A stretch of 30,916 bases of DNA from Candidatus Aminicenantota bacterium. Its GTDB lineage: Bacteria > Acidobacteriota > Aminicenantia > UBA2199. The notes under the pieces are model-generated. The model did no database searches, had not been told where the DNA came from, and was given only the letters and a program-made list of their open reading frames with translations. The translations under genes were made by a program, and so were the position numbers. This document shows, piece by piece, positions 9,072-18,600 of the stretch (its first letter is position 1; each line of letters begins with the position of its first letter). The stretch lies in NCBI GenBank assembly GCA_020355945.1, contig CP070627.1, forward strand, positions 7,417,162-7,448,077, given 5' to 3'.

Positions 9072-12000
9072 AAAAAGTAAATATTGAGGATATCATTCGG
9101 TTAACTCCCATGCAAGAGGGGATGCTTTTTCACTATTTAAAAGACCCCGGATGCGATTATTATGTTGAACAATTATGCCTGGATATCTCCGGTAAAATAG
9201 ATTTTTCCCTGTTTGAACAAGCCTGGAATTTTGTTATGAAAACAAACGAGATGTTACGAACGGTCTTCCACTGGGAGAAAGTTGAAAGTCCCATTCAAGT
9301 CATATTAAAAGAATATCATGTTCACCCCGGGTATTATGATTTTTCAGATAAAGATGCCCGGGAGAAAAAAAAGCTGTTGGAAGAGCTAAAGACCAGAGAC
9401 AGGAAGAAAAAGTTCAATTTAACAGAGGTTCCTTTTCGAGTTTATTTATTTAAAACCGGGGAAACCAGGTATGAAATGATGATAAGCCATCATCATATTT
9501 TATATGACGGCTGGAGTAACGGGATTGTTTTGAAAGAATTTTTTGAAGCATATAAAGCGCTCAGCCGCGGTGAACGGGCTTGCTTGCTGCAAAAGAATCC
9601 TAAAACCAAATTTAAAACGTTTATTACCTGGCTGCAAAATCGGGATCCGGGTAAAGAAGAAAAATTCTGGCAAAATTATTTAAACCGGTTGAGTGGTCCA
9701 ACCGGATTTTCCATAAAAAAAAGCAAGAAACAAACGAAAATAACAACAAGAAATGGAAATGGAAATGTTCGCATGCGATTGGCAAAGAATGTCAAAGACA
9801 AAATAGAGGATTTTATACAAACCCGTAAGATCACATTGGCTTCCCTGTTGTATTGTTCCTGGGGGATATTATTACAGAAATATAATAATTCCGAAGATGT
9901 GGTTTTCGGGACAACCGTATCAGGAAGATCAGCCCGGACAAATGTAAAAGGTATTGAACATATGGTGGGATTATTTATAAATACCATACCGCTGCGAGTG
10001 CGGGCACACTCCGGGGAAAAAATATCGGATTTGTTATACCGGGTAAACGATACGTTGAAAATACGGGAAGAATATGAACATACCTCTTTAGTGAAAATAA
10101 AAGAGGTGGGAATACCTCCTGGTGGTGCTCCGGGTGAAGAACTTTTTGATTCGATTGTAGTCCTGGAGAATTATCCTATTGACAGCCGCCAATTGGGACA
10201 AAAGAATAACCGGTTAACCATTTATTCCTATTCAACCGTAGAATCGACAAATTATGATTTAACCGTAGGAATCATGCCCTTTGATGAAATGGAAGTCAAT
10301 TTTAATTATAAGGACGTATTTGATAAAGAAGACATAGAGAGACTATCTTATCATTTTTTACGTATTTTAGCAGGTGTCAGCGAATATCCTGGAAAGAGAA
10401 TATATGAAATCGAATTCCTTTCAAAGGAAGAGAAAAACAAGTTGTTATATGAACTGAATAATACCGACGCACCATACCAGGAAGTCAGGTTCCTTCATCA
10501 ATTATTTGAGGACCAGGTAGAGCGAACCCCGGATCATATTGCTATAGTAGGAGCCCACGAATTACACCAATCACACGAAGAGGGGACAAGGGGGCTTGCC
10601 CCCTTGCCTGGAGTGCGGCGCCTCCATCCTATTCGAAGTGCGGTTTCAATCACATACAATGAATTAAACCGAAGGTGCAATCAATTGGCACATTTCTTAA
10701 GAGAAAAAGGTGTTCAACCCGACACCATCGCTGCCATCATGGTGAACCCTGGCATAGAGATGGCAGTCGGGTTGTTGGGAATTTTAAAGGCTGGTGGTGC
10801 TTATTTGCCCATTGACCCGGAATACCCGGAAGAGCGCATTAGATACATGTTAAGGGACAGCAGTGCGAGAATCTTACTGGCTGGGCCAGGGGTTCAGGTT
10901 AAGATTAAGGCTGAGGTTAAGGAGAGATTTATAGGGAGAATAGATATTTGCAATCTATCATCTTTCTCAACCTCAACCTGCCAGGTGAGCCCTGCGAACC
11001 TGGCTTATGTCATTTACACTTCCGGTTCAACCGGCAGGCCAAAAGGGGTAATGATTGAACATAGGAATATATTCAATACAATCAATTGGCGTAAAAATGA
11101 ATATAAGATGAGCACCGGTGATAAAGTGGTACAGCTTTTTTCTTTTGCTTTTGATGGTTTTGTGACCTCCTTTTTTACGCCTATTGTCTCTGGTTCGCAG
11201 GTGATACTATTATCTGGAAAACATACAAAAGATGTGACATTTGTAAGAGATATAATTATATCCCATAAAATATCGCACTTTATTTGCACCCCGTCGTTTT
11301 ATTCCGTTTTGGTAGAAACGTTGAGTTCAAATGAGCGATCTGGCATAAAAATAGTGTCATTAGCTGGTGAGGAGTTAAAACTCTGGTTAGTAGAAAAGAG
11401 TAAACGGATAAGCCAATCTCTTGAAATCGTCAATGAGTATGGCCCCACTGAGAACAGTGTGGCGACAACTTTTTTTAGAGATGTGTCGGCCTTTGCCAGG
11501 ATATCCATAGGAAAGCCTGTTGCCAATACAAGAGTATATATCCTGGATAAGGCCAACGGTTTATTGCCCCTGGGGGCAGTGGGTGAGATATGCATTTCAG
11601 GCCGTGGGTTGGCTCGTGGATATTTAAACCGGCCGGAGTTAACCTCAGAGAAATTTGACCATGATATATGGGATGACCAGGACAAAAAAAACAAAAGTTT
11701 TTTAGGGGGTCCAGGGGCCCCTCGGCGAGGGGAGCCTAAAAAGGCTGCGTGCTTTGCACCAAAAGCTGTGCGCTCTGCGCTCTGCGCAATGCTCTCGCCC
11801 CCTGGCCGCCGGAGGCTGTACAAAACCGGTGATTTGGGTCGGTGGTTGGCAGATGGGAATATTGAGTTTTTAGGCCGCAGGGATGACCAGGTAAAAATCA
11901 GGGGTTACCGGGTAGAATTGGGAGAGGTCCAGGGTCGATTGGCAGGGCATAAAGGTGTAAAAGATGTAGTGGTGCTGGCAAAAGAAACCGGTAAAGCAAA

Positions 12001-13930
12001 AGCAGAGAAATGTCTATGTGCCTATGTGGTGCCTCATTCCGGCGCATCCTTAAAAGAATCGGAATTGAGAGCGTTTTTATCCGGGGAATTACCCGCTTAT
12101 ATGGTCCCGGCATCCTTTGTATTGATTGAAAAGATACCCCTGACCCCAAGCGGTAAAGTAGACCAAAAAGCCCTGCCTGGACCTGGATTCGGCACCAGCA
12201 GCGAGTATGTACCGCCCGGGGATGAAATCGAAAAAAAGTTAGTAAAGATATGGTCCGAGGTATTGTCCGGAGACCCTTTGCAGTCTATATCCATCGGGAT
12301 CGACGATGATTTTTTCGAATCAGGCGGGCATTCGTTAAAAGCCACCAGCCTGGTTCTAAAAATACACAAAGCTTTCAATGTAAAAGTACCGATGGATGTT
12401 TTATTTGAGACCCCCAGCATCAGGGGATTGGCCCAATATGTAAAAAGAGCGAATCAAGACCCGTACACTTCCATTGGAAAAGCAGAAGAAAGAGAATATT
12501 ATCCTTTATCCGCGGCACAAAAAAGATTATATATTACCCGGCACACGGAGTTGGAGGGAGTGGGCTATAATGTCCAGAACCTGGTGCAAATAGAGGGTAA
12601 TCTTTGTCGGCAGAGGTTAGAGAAGACCTTTGCAGTGTTAATGAAGAGGCATGAAAGTTTGAGAACCTCATTTCAAGTGATTGGAGATGAACCTGTTCAG
12701 CGGGTACACCGGGAGGTGGAGTTTCGGATGGAGTACCACAGCGCAGAGAGCAAAGCGCAAAGCGCAGAGCGGAAAGAGCAAGTCGCAAGGCACGAAGAAA
12801 AACACCATGCGCCATGCGCCATGCGCTGTGCAAGTACTATAAAGAATTTTGTGCGTCCGTTTGACCTATCACAAGCACCTCTCCTGCGGGTGCAATTGAT
12901 AAAAACCGGTGAAAACAACCATATCTTAATGATGGACATCCATCACATCATTGCCGACGGTATTTCCATTGGTATATTCGTCAAAGAATTTACCGCATGC
13001 TGCCGGGGAGAAGAGTTGTTACCGTTACATATCCGCTATAAAGATTTTGCCCTGTGGCAGAGTAAACTGCTGCGCAATCCGGAAGAACGGGAGATGTTGA
13101 GACGGCAGGAAAGCTATTGGTTAAAAGAGTTTGAAGGAGAGGTGCTGCCGCTCAACCTGCCGAATGACTATCCCAGACCCATGATTGAACGGTATGAAGG
13201 AGCGGTTGTCTCTTTTGAAATAGACAATGAAAAAACAACCTTATTAAAAAATATTGCCTTAGAGGAAGATGTGACCATTTTTATGCTGCTGTTGAGCGTA
13301 TTCAATATCCTGCTGTCTAAAATTTGCGACCGGGAAGATATCCTGGTAGGAACACCCATTGCTGGCCGCAGGCACGCAGACCTGCAGCAGGTGATCGGAC
13401 TCTTTGTCAACATGCTGGTCCTCAGGAACCAACCCTCCGGCAGCAAAACCTTCAGGAACTTTCTAAAGGAAATCAAAAAGAAAACACTGGCAGCTTATGA
13501 TAACCAGGACTATCCCTATGAGGAACTGGTGGATAAATTATCAATAAATAGGAACTCCGGCCGTAATTCATTGTTTGACGTGGTATTTGTGTGGGAAGAC
13601 CTGGATATCGAGTTGGGAGAGCTGTCACTTATTGAGACCGGGGCAGAGAAATTGAAGTTAAAGCCCCTTAAGTATGACAAAATCAACGCACCGTTTGATA
13701 TGATATTAACCGGTACTGAAGCTGGCGAAAGAATGAGTTTTTTTATTAATTATCGAACCTCACTATTTAAAGAAGAGACCATCCGACAAATAACCCGGAG
13801 TTTTAAGGAGATCATTTCAGGGCTATTGAAAGACCCGGACAGCAAGCTGGAAGATATTGCCATATCCTATAATTTGCTGGAAGCCAAACCTATTGGTCTT
13901 CTTGAAGATCACGGCGATTTCGGTTTTTAA
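9068..13930 (+). CDS. NRPS, C-A-T-C, predicted tyrosine module
   Basis: This protein accepts the chain from the upstream PKS carrier, adds one amino acid, and ends in a C domain serving the next protein. Domains by residue: C 1-445 opening with LTPMQEGMLFH, HHxxxDG at 142-148; A 470-1045 with TSGSTGRPKG near 652, EYGPTEN near 790, YKTGDL near 918 and SGK near 1028; T with Ser1089 (GGHSL); terminal C 1143-1600 with HHIIADG at 1292-1298. My by-eye specificity residues are DGTISAEVA, one change from the known Tyr code DGTITAEVAK. The C-terminal tail ends LLEDHGDFGF, and GDFGF is shared with the next protein. The A domain carries in-frame repeats near 10553-10610, 10895-11003 and 11706-11805, and the terminal C domain one at 12741-12826. 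The next gene follows after 13 nt. Confidence 0.93.
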   Translation: MKKVNIEDIIRLTPMQEGMLFHYLKDPGCDYYVEQLCLDISGKIDFSLFEQAWNFVMKTNEMLRTVFHWEKVESPIQVILKEYHVHPGYYDFSDKDAREKKKLLEELKTRDRKKKFNLTEVPFRVYLFKTGETRYEMMISHHHILYDGWSNGIVLKEFFEAYKALSRGERACLLQKNPKTKFKTFITWLQNRDPGKEEKFWQNYLNRLSGPTGFSIKKSKKQTKITTRNGNGNVRMRLAKNVKDKIEDFIQTRKITLASLLYCSWGILLQKYNNSEDVVFGTTVSGRSARTNVKGIEHMVGLFINTIPLRVRAHSGEKISDLLYRVNDTLKIREEYEHTSLVKIKEVGIPPGGAPGEELFDSIVVLENYPIDSRQLGQKNNRLTIYSYSTVESTNYDLTVGIMPFDEMEVNFNYKDVFDKEDIERLSYHFLRILAGVSEYPGKRIYEIEFLSKEEKNKLLYELNNTDAPYQEVRFLHQLFEDQVERTPDHIAIVGAHELHQSHEEGTRGLAPLPGVRRLHPIRSAVSITYNELNRRCNQLAHFLREKGVQPDTIAAIMVNPGIEMAVGLLGILKAGGAYLPIDPEYPEERIRYMLRDSSARILLAGPGVQVKIKAEVKERFIGRIDICNLSSFSTSTCQVSPANLAYVIYTSGSTGRPKGVMIEHRNIFNTINWRKNEYKMSTGDKVVQLFSFAFDGFVTSFFTPIVSGSQVILLSGKHTKDVTFVRDIIISHKISHFICTPSFYSVLVETLSSNERSGIKIVSLAGEELKLWLVEKSKRISQSLEIVNEYGPTENSVATTFFRDVSAFARISIGKPVANTRVYILDKANGLLPLGAVGEICISGRGLARGYLNRPELTSEKFDHDIWDDQDKKNKSFLGGPGAPRRGEPKKAACFAPKAVRSALCAMLSPPGRRRLYKTGDLGRWLADGNIEFLGRRDDQVKIRGYRVELGEVQGRLAGHKGVKDVVVLAKETGKAKAEKCLCAYVVPHSGASLKESELRAFLSGELPAYMVPASFVLIEKIPLTPSGKVDQKALPGPGFGTSSEYVPPGDEIEKKLVKIWSEVLSGDPLQSISIGIDDDFFESGGHSLKATSLVLKIHKAFNVKVPMDVLFETPSIRGLAQYVKRANQDPYTSIGKAEEREYYPLSAAQKRLYITRHTELEGVGYNVQNLVQIEGNLCRQRLEKTFAVLMKRHESLRTSFQVIGDEPVQRVHREVEFRMEYHSAESKAQSAERKEQVARHEEKHHAPCAMRCASTIKNFVRPFDLSQAPLLRVQLIKTGENNHILMMDIHHIIADGISIGIFVKEFTACCRGEELLPLHIRYKDFALWQSKLLRNPEEREMLRRQESYWLKEFEGEVLPLNLPNDYPRPMIERYEGAVVSFEIDNEKTTLLKNIALEEDVTIFMLLLSVFNILLSKICDREDILVGTPIAGRRHADLQQVIGLFVNMLVLRNQPSGSKTFRNFLKEIKKKTLAAYDNQDYPYEELVDKLSINRNSGRNSLFDVVFVWEDLDIELGELSLIETGAEKLKLKPLKYDKINAPFDMILTGTEAGERMSFFINYRTSLFKEETIRQITRSFKEIISGLLKDPDSKLEDIAISYNLLEAKPIGLLEDHGDFGF
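10553..10579 (+). repeat. CCCACGAATTACAC repeat, in frame in A-domain loop
   Basis: CCCACGAATTACACC followed by AATCACACGAAG encodes AHELHQSHE between the first A-domain strand and VSITYNELN. CCCACGAATTACAC also occurs at 16535-16548 in the same loop of another A domain and at 19802-19815 between genes, so this is a coding copy of a dispersed repeat. Confidence 0.75.
10580..10610 (+). repeat. GGGGGCTTGCCCCC hairpin repeat in A-domain loop
   Basis: This is identical over 31 nt to 7304-7334 in the KS-AT linker of the upstream gene and encodes the same EGTRGLAPLP peptide. It directly abuts the CCCACGAATTACAC repeat, forming a composite insertion in the loop before VSITYNELN. Confidence 0.85.
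10895..11003 (+). repeat. AGGTTAAG / CCTCAACCT repeat pair before A3 motif
   Basis: CAGGTTAAGATTAAGGCTGA with a further GGTTAAGG (10895-10922) is followed by CTCAACCTCAACCTG and the palindrome-ended CCAGGTGAGC...CGAACCTGG (10981-11003). The first half is roughly the inverse of CCTCAACCT-type units. Nearly the same arrangement is at 24719-24800, and a shorter one at 4431-4484, all directly before LAYVIYTSG. Confidence 0.7.
11706..11805 (-). repeat. 100-nt in-frame element, copy 2 (inverted)
   Basis: This is the exact reverse complement of 5144-5243, sitting in the same A6-A7 loop of a different A domain and read in the opposite sense, giving GGPGAPRRGEPKKAACFAPK and onward. It is flanked on the right by GCCGCCGGAGGC, so the extended terminus reads GCCTCCGGCGGCCAGGGG on the minus strand, as at 25461-25478 (+) and 23248-23265 (-). 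Confidence 0.92.
12741..12826 (+). repeat. GCGCAGAGC / CCATGCG tandem repeats in C-domain loop
   Basis: GCGCAGAGAGCAAAGCGCAA with a following AGCGCAGAGCGG, then three perfect 7-nt units CCATGCG (12805-12825), are read in frame between VEFRMEYHS and TIKNFVRPFDLS of the terminal C domain. Homologous C domains either lack this stretch (2880-2930) or carry a different repeat at the same place (23224-23265). GCGCAGAGCG units also occur inside the 100-nt element. Confidence 0.7.
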
Positions 13931-13943
13931 AGGAGAATAATAA

Positions 13944-15623
13944 ATGAAAAAAGAAAAAATTCTCTTGATGCTGCTGCCCTTCTGGGACCCGCAGATACCC
14001 CCGGCCGGGATTTCCTGTCTTAAAAGTTTTCTCCAGCAGCACGGCTGCGCGGTTAAGACCGTAGACGCCAATATAGAAGCTCATTTAAAAGAGATATACC
14101 ATACCTATTTCGATACATTAAAAAAGGTTGTCCCTGAAGCCAGGCAGGGCAATTTTTATAAAATCGGGTTCGATATATTGCACAATCACATGATGGCCCA
14201 TATCCATCAAAAAGATGAGAGTCAATATATAGAAGCAGTAAGAGTCCTGGTACATACTACCTTTTATGTGGATATCGATAGGGACCAGGTTTTAGCACTC
14301 AGCCGGATAATTAATGATTTTTACAGCCAACTGGAAATTTATATTCTCCGGTTATTGGAGAAGGAAAGACCGGGTATCCTGGGGATATCCGTATATACGG
14401 ACACACTCCCGGCTTCCCTGTTTACCTTTAAGTTGGCCAAAGCGAAGTATCCGAAGATTCGCACCGTCATGGGAGGCGGTATTTTTGCCAGTGACCTGGC
14501 GGTGGACACCCCGAACCTGGAGTTTTTTTTGCAGAAGGTTCCCTATATAGATAAAATCCTGGTGGGAGAAGGTGAAAATTTATTTTTAAAGTACCTGGAG
14601 GGTGAACTGACGGAATTACCAACGGTGGTTACATTAAAAGATATTCATAATGAAATCCTGGATATTTCCTCGGCAGAAGTGCCGGATTTTTCCGATTTTG
14701 ATCTTAAATATTATCCTTATCTGAACGCCTATGCGTCCCGCAGTTGTCCGTTCCAGTGTGAATTTTGTACAGAGACCCTGCAGTGGGGAAAATATCGAAA
14801 AAAGAGGGCGCAGCAGGTGGTTGAGGAGTTGATGACGCTGCACCGCCGTCATGGTCCCCAATTGTTTTTAATGAGTGATTCACTGCTGAATCCTATTGTA
14901 ACCGAACTGGCCCGCCAATTGGAAAAAGAAGAGATATCGATTTATTGGGATGGTTATTTGCGGGCCGACCGTCATGCCGGGAATACTGAAAATACCATGT
15001 TGTGGCGGCGGGGTGGATTTTATCGGGCGCGGTTGGGAATTGAAAGTGGGTCCCAAAGGGTATTAAACCTGATGAATAAAAAACTAACCGTAGAAGAGAT
15101 CAAATCCTCCCTCTCCGCCCTCGCTTATGCCGGCATCAAAACCACTACCTATTGGGTCGTCGGATATCCGGGGGAGACCGAGACAGATTTCCAGGAGACA
15201 TTGGATTTGCTTGAAGAGATGGCAGATGATATTTTTGAAGCAGACTGCTCGCCTTTCTGGTATTATTTAAAGGCACAAACCGGGGATGACCGCTGGAACA
15301 AGAAAAGTGTGCCCCTTTACCCGGAAAAAGCAAGAGATATGTTTATTATCCAAACCTGGATCATCGATGGTGAACCCGGTAGGGAAGAAATCTATCAACG
15401 AATGTGGCGCTTTGTCAAACACTGTAAAAAACTGGGAATACCCAATCCCTATTCTTTGCAAGATTTTCACCAGGCTGATTTGCGGTGGAGGGAACTCCAT
15501 AAAAATGCGGTCCCACCCATGGTATGGTTTGATAAAGAAAGATATATTAATGAAAATAAAAATATAAAAGAATTACTAACCGCCCGGGAAATGGAGACGG
15601 ATGACGGAGATTTCGGTTTTTAA
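13944..15623 (+). CDS. Radical SAM enzyme with B12-binding-like N-terminal domain
   Basis: Residues 1-230 resemble the Rossmann-like cobalamin-binding domain common in this superfamily (LLMLLPFWDPQIPPAGISCL, then GGG and GEGENLF segments), though I see no DxHxxG motif. The radical SAM core begins near residue 262, with the cluster-binding CxxxCxxC as C268, C272 and C275, followed by the GIESGSQRVL and VGYPGETETDF motifs. It probably acts on the growing peptide or on a precursor, by methylation or another radical reaction; the actual chemistry is not readable here. The ATG at 13944 follows AAAGGAG (13929-13935) by 8 nt. The last residues, DDGDFGF, copy the tail of the upstream synthetase, a possible recruitment tag. 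It sits between two synthetase genes with gaps of 13 and 10 nt, so it is operonic. Confidence 0.88.
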   Translation: MKKEKILLMLLPFWDPQIPPAGISCLKSFLQQHGCAVKTVDANIEAHLKEIYHTYFDTLKKVVPEARQGNFYKIGFDILHNHMMAHIHQKDESQYIEAVRVLVHTTFYVDIDRDQVLALSRIINDFYSQLEIYILRLLEKERPGILGISVYTDTLPASLFTFKLAKAKYPKIRTVMGGGIFASDLAVDTPNLEFFLQKVPYIDKILVGEGENLFLKYLEGELTELPTVVTLKDIHNEILDISSAEVPDFSDFDLKYYPYLNAYASRSCPFQCEFCTETLQWGKYRKKRAQQVVEELMTLHRRHGPQLFLMSDSLLNPIVTELARQLEKEEISIYWDGYLRADRHAGNTENTMLWRRGGFYRARLGIESGSQRVLNLMNKKLTVEEIKSSLSALAYAGIKTTTYWVVGYPGETETDFQETLDLLEEMADDIFEADCSPFWYYLKAQTGDDRWNKKSVPLYPEKARDMFIIQTWIIDGEPGREEIYQRMWRFVKHCKKLGIPNPYSLQDFHQADLRWRELHKNAVPPMVWFDKERYINENKNIKELLTAREMETDDGDFGF

Positions 15624-15628
15624 GGAGG
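15622..15628 (+). promoter_or_regulatory. Shine-Dalgarno site fixing the start at 15634
   Basis: AAGGAGG overlaps the TAA stop of the radical SAM gene and lies 5 nt before ATG 15634. This favours 15634 over the in-frame ATG at 15601, which lies inside the upstream gene and has no such site. Confidence 0.85.
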
Positions 15629-15633
15629 AAATA

Positions 15634-18600
15634 ATGGCCAGTAACGAAATAACCAAAGAAAGAACAAAGGCTGCCAGTCAAAAGGTTAAGGAAAGAGATT
15701 ATTGGTTAAATAAATTATCCGGTGAGTGGCAAAAGACCTCGTTTCCGTTCTCGTTCTCTTATGACAGCACCCGGCCCGGAGGTCCCAAATTTTTAGAAAA
15801 TATCACCTCCCGGTTTTCTTTTTCCGGCGAAAGTTTTTCGGATTTAATGCGGTTGAGCAATAACTCAGACCACCGGTTGTTTATGATTTTAGTGGCCCAG
15901 TTGGTGCTGCTGCTTTACAAATATACCGGTAATACGGATATCATGGTGGGAGCACCGATTTACCAACAGGAGGCAGAGGGAAATTTTGTCAATACGGTAT
16001 TGACCTTAAGAAACAGCTTTGCACCCCACATCACCTTTAAACAATTGCTGCTGCAGGTGAGACAGGTGCTGATTGAAGCCACGGAACATCAAAACTACCC
16101 GATTGAAACGCTGCTTCATAAGTTAGACCTGGCGGTTTCCCCGGGCGGCGGCGATGATTTTCCTTTATTCGATATTACCATTCTCCTGGAAAACGTTCAT
16201 AATAAAGACTATATCAATCACATCCACACCAACATGTATTTTTATTTTCGGCGATGGCAACAGGAAGTCGAAGGCACAGTGGAATACAATCCTGCGCGTT
16301 ACAGTGCTGCAGCGGTTGAACGGCTTATAGGGCATTATAAATACCTGGTCCACCGGCTGATGGCCTCATTGGACTCCCGGTTATTGGATATCCAAATACT
16401 TTCGGAGGAAGAGAAAAACCAGCTCTTATTTGATTTTAATGAAACAGTAGGGGAGTATCCGGCAGGCAAAACCATCCATTGGTTATTCGCGGACCAGGTG
16501 GAACAAACACCGGATTCTATTGCTGTAATCGGAACCCACGAATTACACGAATTACACGAAAGCACACCCTTAAAGGAAACAGGGGGGCTTGCCCCCCTGT
16601 CTAAACTCATATCCTTAACCTACAAAGAATTAAACAAAAAATCCAATCAATTGGCACATCACTTACAGGAAAAAGGAGTCAAGCCGGACACCATCGCAGC
16701 GATTATGGCGGAACGGTCCCCAGAGATGATTATCGGTATATTGGGAATTTTAAAAGCCAGCGGTGCTTATTTACCCATCGACCCCAACTACCCGGAAGAA
16801 AGAAAAAAATACATGCTGACAGACAGTGGGGTTGGATTATTGTTAACCAATCTTGACAAAAATGCGTTGGGTTATATCCCGGGAAAGATTGAAATCATAA
16901 ACGTTGAAACCCCGGGAATCTATTGCAGTGAAGGAAATAATCTCCCATATCCGGCTAAAGACTCGAACCCTGTCTACCTGGTATATACTTCCGGTTCAAC
17001 AGGCAGCCCCAAGGGTGTTATGCTGGAGCATAAGAATGTGGTCAATTTGATTCATTTTGATCTTCATCACACCAACCTGGATTTCAGAAAAGTTTTACAG
17101 TTTCATACCATTGGTTTTGATGCGTCGTTCCATGAAATATTTTGTGCTCTTCTTACAGGTGGGGAGCTGGTTTTGGTCGATGAAGAGACCAGGCTGGATA
17201 TACCGGCTTTGTTTAAGATGGTGGAGAAGAACAGGATCCCCACATTGTTTTTACCCATGTCTTTCTTGAGGATAATATTTAATGATGAGGCTTATGCCTC
17301 CAGGTTCCCCGGTTGTGTGAAACATATTCAAACCGCCGGGGAACAGGTGGTGATCAACCATCGATTGAAACGTTTTTTACAGGAGAATCATGTTTATTTT
17401 CACAATCATTATGGCCCGGCAGAGACTCACGTGGTCACCACCTTAACCCTGGAACCCACACAAGATATACCGGAACTTCCGGCCATTGGCAAGCCTATTT
17501 TAAACACCCGGATATATATACTGGATAAGGAGAAACAATTACTGCCGGTGGAAGTCCCCGGGGAGTTGTATATCGGTGGTATCCAGGTGGGCAGGGGATA
17601 TTTGAATCGACCGGAGTTAACCGCAGAGAAATTTTGCCTCCGGCAGGGGTGCGGCGCACCCACCCTATTAGGGGGGGCGCTTTTTGAAAACTTTTTATTG
17701 GTGACAGGCAAAGAAATTTGTTATATGTCCCATAGGTCATATATGTCCTATATTTCCTATATGTCCTATATCTACAGAACCGGTGATCTGGCACGGTGGC
17801 TCCCGGACGGCAATATCGAATTCCTGGGAAGAGTAGATACCCAGGTAAAGGTAAGGGGATTCCGGGTGGAACCCGGAGAAATCGAAAGCCGGCTCATGGA
17901 TATTGATTATATAAAGGAAACAGTGGTCATTGACAGGACAGATAAAGCCGGCGAAAGGTATTTGTGTGCCTATGTGGCAGCGGATAGTGAAATCAATTCC
18001 GCGGAATTGAGAGACTTTTTAGCTAAAACCTTACCGGATTATATGGTGCCTGCCTATTTTATTCAATTGGACAGGATCCCCCTGTCACCCAATGGTAAAG
18101 TAAAACGGGATGCCCTCCCCCCTATTGAAGCTGCAGCAGTAAAAAGAACCTATGCAGCACCGCGAAATGAAATAGAAAAAGAACTCTGCCAGCTCTGGTG
18201 TGAAGTATTAGGACTGGCTAAAAACACCATTGGTATTGAAGATAACTTTTTTGAGTTGGGCGGTCATTCCTTGAAAGCCACAATTTTGATAACAAAAATA
18301 TACAAGACATTTGGGGTGAAGTTAATCCTGGGAGAATTGTTCAATCAGCCCACCATCAAGGGATTGGCGCAGTTGATTAAAAATGCTGGCAGTGAGACAT
18401 TTACTGCTATTGAACCAACGGAAAAAAAGGAGTACTATCCCCTGTCCTCCGCACAGAAGCGGATGTATATTATCAATCAATTGGAAAAAGAGAGTATTAG
18501 TTATAATATGCCTTCACCCATGATCCTGGAAGGAGACTTTAACCAGGGTAAATTTTCAGCACTATGCCGGGAATTAATCCTGCGTCAGGAGGGTTTACGG

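Noticed and set aside
11299..11823. 174-codon minus-strand ORF
   Set aside because: It is the antisense of the A domain. Its apparent similarity to the protein at 5-9022 comes only from the inverted 100-nt element at 11706-11805.
15601..15633. Upstream ATG start for the NRPS at 15634
   Set aside because: It overlaps the radical SAM gene and has no ribosome site. AAGGAGG at 15622 points to ATG 15634.
17721..17772. CRISPR-like short direct repeats
   Set aside because: Units are about 9 nt, degenerate, without spacers, and lie inside coding sequence.
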